A stretch of DNA of 6,374 bases, from positions 1-6,374 of the forward strand of contig JAJXXG010000480.1 in the NCBI GenBank assembly GCA_021781255.1. The letters are read 5' to 3'. Position numbers and translations under genes: made by a program. The DNA comes from Acidobacteriota bacterium. GTDB lineage: Bacteria; Acidobacteriota; Terriglobia; Terriglobales; Acidobacteriaceae. Shown one piece after another: positions 1 through 6,105 of this stretch. Numbering within the stretch: position 1 is the first letter of the stretch; the number at the start of each line of letters is the position of its first letter. The notes under the pieces are model-generated. The model did no database searches and was not told the origin of the DNA. It saw only the letters and a list, made by a program, of their open reading frames with translations.

Positions 1-1
1 C

Positions 2-1393
2 GAGGACCGGATCTTCCCTGTACTCTTTTCGAGCGGGCTGGCCAATATGGCTGCCGACCACCTGCTGGACTTCATCAAGGTCTACTGTCCCGCGCCCATT
101 GAGCGCGCGCCCTTTGCGTTCAAGGCGATAGCGATGCAGGCTGCGGCCGCTCACGGAGACGAAGCCGACGCTGCCGACAATAGCACCTTCTTCCGCAAAG
201 TAGACGACGCCGAGCCTACTGCATTGCTGGTCTTCAAGACCATGACCGACCCCTTTTCAGGCCGCATCAGCTTTTTCAAGGTCGTCAGCGGCGTGGTAAA
301 AAACGATGCGACGCTCGAGAACTACACCCGTCGCGGTCAGGAGCGGCTCTCGCACCTGAGCGTGATGCAGGGGCGCAAAGCGGTGGAAGTAGCCGAACTG
401 CACGCGGGCGATCTGGGCGCTGTCGCCAAGCTGCGCGAGACCTTTACCGGCGATACGCTGGGCCTGAAGGGCGCGGAGATCCAGGTGGAACTCGCTGTTC
501 CACCCGAGCCCGCGATGACCTACGCCATTGAGCCCAAGACCCGCGCCGATGAAGACAAGCTGGCGCCCGCCATCCACAAGCTGATGGAAGAGGATCTGCT
601 GATTCGCTTCTATCGCGATCCCATGACGAATGAATTTCTCATCGCCGGAGCCGGCCAGCCGCACATTGAGGCGATCGTCTCGCGGCTCAAGAAGCGCTAC
701 CACGCCGAGGTCACGCTGAAAGCACCGAAGGTGCCCTACCGTGAGACGATCCGTGGGCGGGCCGAGGCACAGGGGCGGCACAAGAAGCAGACCGGCGGCC
801 ACGGGCAGTTTGGCGACTGCAAAATCCGCATGGAGCCGATGCCGCGCGGCGGTGGCTTTGAGTTCGCCAATGAGGTCTTTGGCGGAGCGATTCCGCGACA
901 GTTCATTCCGGCCGTCGAGAAAGGCATTGTGGAATCCGCGGCGCGCGGCTACCTGGCAGGCTTTCCCGTGGTGGACTTCAAGGTGACAGTCTTCGACGGC
1001 AGCTATCACGACGTGGACTCGAACGAAATGTCGTTCAAGATGGCCGGGCGGCTGGCCTTCCGCAAGTGCATGGAGTCAGCCAAACCCTGTCTGCTTGAGC
1101 CCATCATGAAGGTCGAGATCGAGGCGCCGGACGAGTTTGCCGGAACCCTGATGGGTGACCTGAACGGCCGCCGGGGCCGCGTGCAAGGCATGGAGTCCAA
1201 GGGTCGCACGACTGTCATCAACGCCGAGGTCCCGATGGCGGAGATGCTGACGTACGGCACCCTGCTTACCTCAATGACGCAGGGCAAGGGCAGCTACCAC
1301 ATGGAGATGGACCACTACGACATCGTTCCGCAACTGGTGGCCGACAAGATCCTGGCCAACGCCAGGCGGCCGGTGGAGGAAGAAGAAGAGTAA
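2..1393 (+). CDS. Elongation factor G-like GTPase (EF-G2/FusA2 style), C-terminal part, 5' truncated by window edge
   Basis: EF-G drives ribosomal translocation and, with recycling factor, splits ribosomes; EF-G2-type paralogues are less well understood. The frame is open to the window start (it reads EDRIFPVLFSSG before the first Met at 47), so that Met is internal and the GTPase domain lies outside. The visible 463 residues contain domain II (about 70-165, with VFKTMTDPFSGRISFFKV and TGDTL), domain III (about 168-240, with GAGQPHIEAI where canonical EF-G has GMGELHLE), domain IV (about 242-365, with VPYRETI and KKQTGGHGQF) and domain V (about 366-450, with DLNGRRGRVQGME). GQPHIE and GGHGQF point to an EF-G2-like paralogue rather than housekeeping FusA; this is my recollection of the families, without an alignment. 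The protein ends in five consecutive Glu. The convergent gene's stop is 26 bp away and I see no clear terminator between them. Confidence 0.95.
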   Translation, partial: EDRIFPVLFSSGLANMAADHLLDFIKVYCPAPIERAPFAFKAIAMQAAAAHGDEADAADNSTFFRKVDDAEPTALLVFKTMTDPFSGRISFFKVVSGVVKNDATLENYTRRGQERLSHLSVMQGRKAVEVAELHAGDLGAVAKLRETFTGDTLGLKGAEIQVELAVPPEPAMTYAIEPKTRADEDKLAPAIHKLMEEDLLIRFYRDPMTNEFLIAGAGQPHIEAIVSRLKKRYHAEVTLKAPKVPYRETIRGRAEAQGRHKKQTGGHGQFGDCKIRMEPMPRGGGFEFANEVFGGAIPRQFIPAVEKGIVESAARGYLAGFPVVDFKVTVFDGSYHDVDSNEMSFKMAGRLAFRKCMESAKPCLLEPIMKVEIEAPDEFAGTLMGDLNGRRGRVQGMESKGRTTVINAEVPMAEMLTYGTLLTSMTQGKGSYHMEMDHYDIVPQLVADKILANARRPVEEEEE

Positions 1394-1419
1394 CCGCAGC
1401 AGCAGGTCATCGCCGGGCC

Positions 1420-2211
1420 CTAGTCATAGCGCTCGGTGATGATCTGCTTGCGGTTCCAGCCGAGTTCCTTCAGTCTCTCGCGAACCGCATTGATCATGGG
1501 GCTCAATCCGCAGACATAGGCGTGGATGTCAAAGCTTCCGCCGGCTGCGGGCGTAGCCTGCTCCGGTGCAGGCGCGGGTTGCTGCAAGCCTGCGCCACGC
1601 TCCGCCAGAACTCGCACAACATGCTCCTGCACATAGCCGCGGAGGCCGGACCACTCTGCCGCAGCGCGGCTGAGCGTGGGCAGGTAGTGGAAGTTGGCAT
1701 GGCGCGCTGCCGCGGCCTCGAATTCGTCGCGATAGTACAACTCAGTCGCGTGCCGCGTTCCATAGATAAGCCATATTCCGTGGCCGGCGCTGCGGTCTGG
1801 CCCATCAGAGGGGAACAGCCACTGCACAAAGCCGCGCATGGGCGCGATGCCCGTGCCGGTCGCGATGAGAATCGAATCCGTGAGCGGCTCGCGCAGCGTG
1901 AAGTAGCCGAGCGGCTTCTGTATCCGCATTGTGTCGCCGGGCTGCATGTCGGCCAGTCGATTGGAAAAGAAGCCGTCCTCCACGCGATTCAGGCACAGCG
2001 CAAAACGATTGCCGCGCGGCGCCGATGCGATGGAGTAGGCGCGCATCTGCTGCTTGGCGCCTGCGTCCTGGGCAACCACAGAGACGAACTGGCCCGGCGT
2101 GAAGACAAAGTCCTCCCGTCCATCGAGCACGAAGTCGAGATGGAAGCACTGCGCGCTTGCGGAGAGACATTGCTTGCGCACCAGGCGCGCAGTCAGCAGG
2201 TCAGGTGTCAC
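1420..2211 (-). CDS. Ferredoxin-NADP(+) reductase-type FAD oxidoreductase
   Basis: Cytoplasmic flavoprotein that probably moves electrons between NAD(P)H and a ferredoxin, flavodoxin or oxygenase; the physiological partner cannot be read here. With the GTG start the product is 263 residues, normal for bacterial FNRs. Visible motifs are RAYSIAS (about 57-63, FAD binding), GFFSNRL with a following P.GYFTL, ATGTGIAPMRGF (about 117-128, the NAD(P) pyrophosphate loop), YGTRHATELYYRDEF, and YVCGLSPM near 232-239, with an aromatic C-terminus (ERYD). The open frame extends upstream to an ATG at 2400, but that extension is low-complexity, lacks family similarity, and fills the spacer to the divergent gene. 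The GTG at 2211 gives the usual FNR N-terminus (TPDLLTARLVRKQ) and has only a weak GAGAG four bases upstream. An Ala/Pro/Gln-rich stretch at about 206-227 interrupts the NAD(P) domain before CGLSPM. It may be monocistronic. Confidence 0.9.
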   Translation of the reverse strand: MTPDLLTARLVRKQCLSASAQCFHLDFVLDGREDFVFTPGQFVSVVAQDAGAKQQMRAYSIASAPRGNRFALCLNRVEDGFFSNRLADMQPGDTMRIQKPLGYFTLREPLTDSILIATGTGIAPMRGFVQWLFPSDGPDRSAGHGIWLIYGTRHATELYYRDEFEAAAARHANFHYLPTLSRAAAEWSGLRGYVQEHVVRVLAERGAGLQQPAPAPEQATPAAGGSFDIHAYVCGLSPMINAVRERLKELGWNRKQIITERYD

Positions 2212-2417
2212 GGGACTCTCGCGAACAGGAGTATGGCGAGGAGGATGCGCCAAAAGCAGTATCTCCACCCGGCACCGCGCTTGGCAAGCCGGAGGCACGC
2301 ATTGTGCAGGAAGCGGCGCGAGGGCTAAGATGGTCAGTCCACTGAGAGATGCCGCTGGATGACGCTGTACCGGCGCATCGTCTCCTGGAGATTCCAGCAC
2401 TTACACGAGGAACCGGC
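2212..2417. promoter_or_regulatory. Divergent intergenic region between the FNR and beta-glucuronidase genes
   Basis: This 206-bp spacer should carry promoters for both flanking genes. On the plus strand the best candidate I find is TTGTGC (2302-2307), an 18-bp spacer and TAAGAT (2326-2331), a weak match (3/6 and 4/6). It would start transcription near 2338, inside the interrupted palindrome TCAGTCCACTGA (2334-2345), which could be an operator. On the minus strand CATACT (2235-2230) is a possible -10 for the reductase but has no convincing -35. These are pattern matches by eye. The existence of promoters here follows from the gene layout; their exact places are uncertain. Confidence 0.3.
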
Positions 2418-4283
2418 ATGAAGCCTTGGTTTGCCCGCTACTCTGCGCCCGGGATGACGCAGTCGTGTCTTTTTATGACTCTCATTGCGGTCGCAGCCTT
2501 GTCCGCGATGGCATGCGCGGCACAGGCCGTCTCGGCGCCCATTGTGCTCACGGGCGCAGACCGGCGGCCGGCCACGTCTCTCAATGGCGAGTGGGGTTCG
2601 ATTGCCGATCCGTATTTTTCCGGCCTCTTTAGCTTCCATCATGAAGAGAAGAAAAACGGCTGGTTTCTGAATCGGAAGGCACAACCGGACGATCCGTTTC
2701 CCACGGAGTATGACTTCTCCAAAGCGCCAAAGTTGAAAGTGCCCGGCGACTGGAATACGCAGCGCGCGTCCCTGCTCTACTACGAAGGGCCCATGTGGTA
2801 CGAGCGCGACTTTACCTATGCAGCCAAGCCGCATGACCACGTCTATCTGCGCGTGGGCGCTGCCAACTATCGCTCGTGGTTCTGGGTCAACGGACAGAAG
2901 GTCTGCGAGCACGAAGGCGGTTACACCGCATTTGCCTGCGATGTTACCGTGGCGCTTCATGACGGCTCCAATTTTGTGGTGGCCGCCGTGGACAACACGC
3001 GGCATGCAGATAACGTGCCGACGCTGCAGACCGATTGGTGGAACTACGGCGGACTTATCCGCGAAGTTTCCCTGATTGAAGTGCCAGAGACCTTCATCGA
3101 CCAGTATGACCTGCATTTGGATCGCGGCGAGGGTTCGGTGATTGAAGGCTGGGTGCATGTAATGGACGGTCCTCCTGGGGAGAAGGTCGAGGTTTCTATT
3201 CCGGAGTTAGGCGCCAAGGCCACGGCCATCACCGATGCGGACGGCAAGGCGCTGGTGCGGATGAGTGTGAATGGCCTGCAGCGCTGGACGCCCGAAGAGC
3301 CAAAGCTCTACAAGGTTGACCTGAGTGCGGGTGAAGACGCAGTGCACGAGTTGATGGGCTTCCGCACAATTGAAACGCGCGGCACGGAGATTTTGCTGAA
3401 CGGCAAACCAATCTTCCTGCGAGGCGTGGCGATCCATGCTGAGGCTCCCTATCGCACGGGTCGCGCCTATTCCGATCAGGACGCGGATACGTTGCTCGGC
3501 TGGGCCAAGGAACTGGGATGTAACTATGTTCGGCTCGCGCACTATCCCCACGATGAGACGATGCTGCGCGCCGCGGACCGGCTTGGCCTGCTTGTATGGT
3601 CAGAAAATCCTGTTTACTGGGCGCTCGAGTTTGATAACCCGAAGGTACTGGCCAAGGCCGAGCAGCAGTTAGACGAGGAGATCAATACGTCGCGCAACCA
3701 TGCTGCCATCATCCTGTGGTCGATGGCGAACGAAACGCCGAATACGCCGGAGCGCACCAGGTTTATCGAGACAGAGGCAAGTCACGCGCGGTCGCTTGAT
3801 CCAACACGGCTGATTACAGCGGCGCTGCTGGTGCGCACCGAGGGCCATACCAAGATTGTGGACGATCCGTTGGGGCAGACGCTCGACGTGATCGGCATCA
3901 ATGAATACATCGGATGGTACGAAGGGCATCCGGATCTCGCTGACACAACGCAGTGGAAGATTGATTTTCAAAAGCCGCTGATCGTGAGCGAATTTGGCGC
4001 GGGCGCAAAGGCCGGTCTGCACGGAAGCAAGGATGAGCGCTGGACCGAGGAGTATCAGGCCGAGGTCTTTCGCCACCAGTTGCCCATGTTGAACAAGATT
4101 CCGCAACTGCGCGGAATGAGCCCATGGGTGCTGATGGACTTCCGTTCGCCGAATCGCCCGCTCATCGGCATTCAGGATGAATTCAATCGCAAGGGACTCG
4201 TCTCTGATCAAGGACAGAAGAAGTTAGCCTTCAGCGTCCTTGAGAAGGCATACAAAGACAGGACAATCGGCAAAGCAGACTGA
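2418..4283 (+). CDS. Secreted glycoside hydrolase family 2 beta-glucuronidase
   Basis: Predicted exported enzyme that removes terminal beta-linked glucuronic acid from glycosides or polysaccharides (621 residues). I chose the ATG at 2418 because GAGG sits seven bases upstream and a signal peptide begins there: Lys/Arg, a hydrophobic core at about 17-36, and AQA or VSA cleavage near 37 or 40. In-frame codons from 2349 add 23 unlikely residues. Domains are an N-terminal sugar-binding jelly roll (about 50-222, GDWNTQ, NGQKVCEHEGGY), an Ig-like domain (about 223-318) and a TIM barrel (about 320-610). The acid/base is E439 in WSMANE and the nucleophile E525 in SEFGAGA. NEYIGWY (495-501) and N590-R-K592 match the E. 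coli GUS NRYYGWY and carboxylate-reading N-x-K, which favours glucuronidase over galactosidase or mannosidase. The active-site loop 1 region (after WSENPVYW) is shorter than in E. coli GUS, suggesting a 'no-loop' enzyme suited to larger substrates. Family call firm, substrate inferred. Confidence 0.93.
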   Translation: MKPWFARYSAPGMTQSCLFMTLIAVAALSAMACAAQAVSAPIVLTGADRRPATSLNGEWGSIADPYFSGLFSFHHEEKKNGWFLNRKAQPDDPFPTEYDFSKAPKLKVPGDWNTQRASLLYYEGPMWYERDFTYAAKPHDHVYLRVGAANYRSWFWVNGQKVCEHEGGYTAFACDVTVALHDGSNFVVAAVDNTRHADNVPTLQTDWWNYGGLIREVSLIEVPETFIDQYDLHLDRGEGSVIEGWVHVMDGPPGEKVEVSIPELGAKATAITDADGKALVRMSVNGLQRWTPEEPKLYKVDLSAGEDAVHELMGFRTIETRGTEILLNGKPIFLRGVAIHAEAPYRTGRAYSDQDADTLLGWAKELGCNYVRLAHYPHDETMLRAADRLGLLVWSENPVYWALEFDNPKVLAKAEQQLDEEINTSRNHAAIILWSMANETPNTPERTRFIETEASHARSLDPTRLITAALLVRTEGHTKIVDDPLGQTLDVIGINEYIGWYEGHPDLADTTQWKIDFQKPLIVSEFGAGAKAGLHGSKDERWTEEYQAEVFRHQLPMLNKIPQLRGMSPWVLMDFRSPNRPLIGIQDEFNRKGLVSDQGQKKLAFSVLEKAYKDRTIGKAD

Positions 4284-4294
4284 TGCGACAACGC

Positions 4295-4339
4295 CGCGAC
4301 TGTAAGTGGCGGATAAGTGAGAGCGATTATGCAGTCGCG
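4295..4339. repeat. Inverted repeat between the beta-glucuronidase and the small basic protein gene
   Basis: CGCGACTG (4295-4302) and CAGTCGCG (4332-4339) are perfect 8-bp inverted arms 29 bp apart; a G-T pair and an A-T pair can extend the stem inward by two. No T-run follows the right arm, so it is a poor intrinsic terminator for the hydrolase. The right arm ends 23 bp before the next ATG, overlapping where a -35 would lie, which would fit an operator or an mRNA structure. An 8-bp repeat at this distance can arise by chance, so function is only a suggestion. Confidence 0.35.
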
Positions 4340-4350
4340 CGAATCTGATT

Positions 4351-4356
4351 TATGCT
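4351..4356 (+). promoter_or_regulatory. Candidate -10 element for a leaderless transcript
   Basis: TATGCT matches the -10 consensus at four of six positions and lies seven bases upstream of the ATG at 4363, about where transcription would begin. The sequence before that ATG (TTTATGCTTTAAGT) contains no purine-rich ribosome-binding site. Together these suggest a leaderless mRNA starting at or next to the start codon. No good -35 stands 16-18 bp upstream. Confidence 0.35.
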
Positions 4357-4362
4357 TTAAGT

Positions 4363-4593
4363 ATGGCAACCGACTCGATACTCGCTCTGATTGATGCTGA
4401 AATTGCAAAGCTTACTGAGGTTCGTAAGCTTTTGTCCAAGACAGGCCTGGTAACGACTAAGGGAATTGTGCGCGCTGTCAAGGATGCCGTCGTGAAGGCT
4501 CCCAAAAAGCGCGTGTTGAGCGCCGATGCCCGCAAGCGCATTGCTGATGCGCAGCGCAGGCGCTGGGCGGCACAGAAGTCGAAGACCAAATAG
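4363..4593 (+). CDS. Small basic protein, possible nucleic-acid binder (hypothetical)
   Basis: A 76-residue cytoplasmic protein without signal peptide or membrane segment. Residues 1-26 form a likely amphipathic helix or short coiled coil (DSILALIDAEIAKLTEVRKL). Residues 27-45 link, and 46-76 are strongly basic (KAPKKR, ARKRIADAQRRRWAAQ, KSKTK). I recognise the tail pattern 'LS-x-x-AR-x-RIA-x-AQ-x-RW' from many small uncharacterised acidobacterial proteins. It also loosely resembles the short NUMOD3 DNA-binding motif of homing endonucleases (S.E.R.KIS.A..GR/RW). A role in DNA or RNA binding, with the helix making a dimer, is inference. It is 79 bp downstream of the glucuronidase in the same direction. 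It lacks a Shine-Dalgarno sequence and has a -10-like TATGCT seven bases before ATG, so it may have its own leaderless promoter. Its first third is AT-richer than the neighbouring genes. It stops with TAG. Confidence 0.75.
   Translation: MATDSILALIDAEIAKLTEVRKLLSKTGLVTTKGIVRAVKDAVVKAPKKRVLSADARKRIADAQRRRWAAQKSKTK
4407..4432. repeat. Perfect 9-bp inverted repeat inside the small basic protein gene
   Basis: AAAGCTTAC (4407-4415) and GTAAGCTTT (4424-4432) are exact reverse complements around an 8-base loop. They lie in codons 15-24, encoding the AKL and RKL turns of the first helix. In RNA they would form a hairpin about 45-70 bases after a leaderless start. The right arm ends in TTTT followed by G, which weakly resembles a terminator tail. 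One such repeat in 6 kb is not improbable by chance. Confidence 0.4.
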
Positions 4594-4605
4594 TTCGCGT
4601 CACGC

Positions 4606-4764
4606 GTGGAAGAATCATTTCCTGCAACTCGTGCGGCCGGAGAGAAGCAACTGGCCGCTGATGTTGCCTTCTGCTTGAGCCTTATACCTCATGCGGACGG
4701 TCTGTTGTATTTCTTGACGGCAGAGCAGAAGTATTCCGCCTGGAAGGAGAAGCCTGCGCGCTGA
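4606..4764 (+). CDS. Possible short ORF or gene remnant, 52 codons, unrecognised
   Basis: After the TAG of the small basic protein the same frame stays open for another 56 codons, ending in TGA at 4762-4764. A GTG at 4606 would give 52 residues with ordinary protein composition, including a hydrophobic stretch (LAADVAFCLSLI, then GLLYFLTAEQKYSAW). About 62% of third positions are G or C in the part I counted, no stronger than the local background. No ribosome-binding site precedes the GTG, I recognise no family, and a minus-strand frame over the same region is also open for about 50 codons. It may be the remnant of a longer gene or chance. It shares nothing evident with the protein upstream, so amber readthrough is not supported. 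Confidence 0.15.
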   Translation: MEESFPATRAAGEKQLAADVAFCLSLIPHADGLLYFLTAEQKYSAWKEKPAR

Positions 4765-4769
4765 TCGCG

Positions 4770-4788
4770 GATGCAGTCAGTCTGCATC
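4770..4788 (+). terminator. Small hairpin in the convergent spacer, weak terminator candidate
   Basis: GATGCAG (4770-4776) and CTGCATC (4782-4788) form a perfect 7-bp stem with the 5-base loop TCAGT. On the plus strand it is followed by GTTCTCTT, a poor U-tract; on the minus strand no U-tract follows. It lies between two convergent genes, where a terminator is expected, 177 bp after the small protein gene and 40 bp beyond the stop of the minus-strand gene. The rest of the 4594-4827 spacer shows nothing else I can name apart from the weak reading frame. Confidence 0.35.
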
Positions 4789-4827
4789 GTTCTCTTGCAT
4801 CGCTTGTTTCAGGCTTGCGATCCGGAC

Positions 4828-6093
4828 TTACCAGGTCTCAACTGCAAGTACATTGGGTGGGCCGGAGTGACCTTGAATCACTTGTGTTTCAATGACGGCC
4901 TCCATGTTTTTACGCTCCCAGTCCGCAGGAGCCTTGGCCAGCAGCGAATCCAGATAGACGGGATTGTAGAGAATTTCGCCCGCTGCCTCCGTGCCTTCTT
5001 CTGAGATGCCCGCGGCTATAATGACGGGCTGCCCGGTAGTGCTGTCCTGGATGCGCGCCACGATGGCGTAATCGCGCGAGAGCTTCTGATAGGGCAAATC
5101 CCATGCCGTGGCCCAGGTTGTCTTCTTGTTGCTCTTACGATCGACCAGCAGCGCGACCCCGTCTTCTGACTCGAACCCGAAACGCAGCTTTTGCGTCACT
5201 CGCAGCGTCCAGATATTGTCGAATGCGCCGATGAGCACAACCGGCCCTTCGCGCAATTGGCTGAAGGTGGCATCTGATGCGGGCACGACGCGGAAGGTCT
5301 TGTGGCGTGTCTCCAGCGCCGCCGCCGTACGCGTCAGCGTAATTACGTCAGCCAGGGCGAGATTGCCCGAGTAGTGCAGCCGGACATAGAGAGGCGCGGA
5401 CTGGGCGGGCGGAACGGGCGCGTCCATGTTATTGATCGTGTCCACGTCGATATTCTTTGCGGGCTCACCCAGACAAAACGTGGCCGGGTTGGCGCTGGAG
5501 GTCACCGGCTGCCAGAACCGGTCAAAATTCGAAAGCTTCGGCGGCGGAGGCACCGGCGGATAACGACGCCCCAGGTCCACGCCGCCGACTGCTGCGAGCA
5601 GTATCAGGACCGCCACGATTCCCCAGCGCAGCCGCCAGGGACGCTCTGCGGCGACCGGCACAGGCGCAGCAACAATCTCAACTGCCGGCGCCGTACTGGC
5701 GGGTTCGGGCAGCGGTTCCGATGCACGAAAGACGGGCACGTAGGACCCGATGGGCAGCTCAACCACCGGCTCGCCTGTATGGCTCGCATCGTAGTAGTAC
5801 TGCGAGAGGCGTTTACGGACCTCGCCCGCGGTAATGCGGACGACCGGGTCAGCGTTTGCGTCGTAGCTGGGCGAGCGCCCAAAAACCTCGATGCCGATGC
5901 AGCGCTCTTTCAGATCGGCACTATTGCCCAGCAGGGTCTGCTCGACGACGTAGGCCAGCAGGGCCGGATAGCGCTTGCTGTTGGCAAAGAGCGGATGGGA
6001 GACGAGGCGCTCCAGTTGCTCCCGGATGGCAGCCGGATCGAGGCCGTTCTCCGGCGCCTCAGTCTCCAGCTCGGGTTTGGGCGCAAATGCCAT
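4828..6093 (-). CDS. Single-pass membrane protein with N-terminal winged-helix-like domain; uncharacterised acidobacterial family
   Basis: The product is 421 residues from the ATG at 6093, chosen because AAGGAG stands six bases upstream; an in-frame ATG at 6150 would add 19 residues but has no ribosome-binding site. Residues 26-123 form a conserved domain (LVSHPLFANSKRYPALL, then LKERCIGIEVFGRSPSYD, DPVVRITAGEVRKRLSQYY, ELPIGSYVPVF). I know this domain from many acidobacterial hypothetical proteins. Its last third resembles the end of an OmpR/CadC winged helix: a basic helix, then a beta hairpin with G-x-Y. A Pro/Ala-rich linker (about 124-150) leads to one membrane segment (about 157-175, WGIVAVLILLAAVGG), then a PPVPPPP spacer. 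An extracytoplasmic domain (about 188-421) follows, with VVLIGAFDNIWT, DYAIVARI and AAGISEEGTEAAGEIL, which I cannot assign to a named family. A membrane-bound transcription regulator or sensor is plausible but unproven. Confidence 0.85.
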   Translation of the reverse strand: MAFAPKPELETEAPENGLDPAAIREQLERLVSHPLFANSKRYPALLAYVVEQTLLGNSADLKERCIGIEVFGRSPSYDANADPVVRITAGEVRKRLSQYYYDASHTGEPVVELPIGSYVPVFRASEPLPEPASTAPAVEIVAAPVPVAAERPWRLRWGIVAVLILLAAVGGVDLGRRYPPVPPPPKLSNFDRFWQPVTSSANPATFCLGEPAKNIDVDTINNMDAPVPPAQSAPLYVRLHYSGNLALADVITLTRTAAALETRHKTFRVVPASDATFSQLREGPVVLIGAFDNIWTLRVTQKLRFGFESEDGVALLVDRKSNKKTTWATAWDLPYQKLSRDYAIVARIQDSTTGQPVIIAAGISEEGTEAAGEILYNPVYLDSLLAKAPADWERKNMEAVIETQVIQGHSGPPNVLAVETW

Positions 6094-6099
6094 CTCCCA

Positions 6100-6105
6100 C
6101 TCCTT
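6100..6105 (-). promoter_or_regulatory. Ribosome-binding site deciding the start of the membrane protein
   Basis: On the minus strand AAGGAG is followed by six bases (TGGGAG) and then ATG at 6093. This is a near-ideal Shine-Dalgarno sequence and spacing. It sits inside the reading frame of the longer version starting at 6150, whose upstream sequence (ACCCGCGCACGCAT) has none, so the shorter protein is preferred. Confidence 0.8.

Noticed and set aside
257..1009. 250-codon minus-strand frame antisense to the EF-G-like gene
   Set aside because: It mirrors a clearly conserved EF-G coding frame; the translation has no recognisable motif and no ribosome-binding site.
1394..1419. Terminator between the convergent EF-G-like and reductase genes
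   Set aside because: Only the 6-bp palindrome GGGCCC is present, with no stem of useful length and no U-tract on either strand.
1522..2328. 268-codon plus-strand frame antisense to the reductase
   Set aside because: It is the complement of a strongly conserved FNR; long antisense frames are expected in GC-rich genes.
2212..2400. 63-codon N-terminal extension of the reductase to an ATG at 2400
   Set aside because: The extension is low in family similarity, fills the divergent spacer and would leave only 17 bp to the glucuronidase start; the GTG at 2211 gives a normal FNR N-terminus.
2349..2417. Upstream ATG (2349) for the glucuronidase
   Set aside because: It would bury the signal peptide behind 23 residues; the ATG at 2418 has GAGG at proper spacing and starts the signal peptide cleanly.
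2490..2522. Possible lipoprotein signal (Ala-Met-Ala-Cys at residues 30-33) in the glucuronidase
   Set aside because: The residues before Cys do not fit the L-[A/S]-[G/A]-C lipobox well and good signal peptidase I sites (AQA, VSA) follow; a soluble exported enzyme is more likely, though not certain.
2334..3158. 274-codon minus-strand frame over the start of the glucuronidase
   Set aside because: It is antisense to the conserved GH2 N-terminal domain and has no family resemblance.
4591..4764. Amber readthrough or recoding joining the small protein to the following open frame
   Set aside because: The small protein ends in a complete basic tail typical of its type, and no recoding signal or shared domain is evident.
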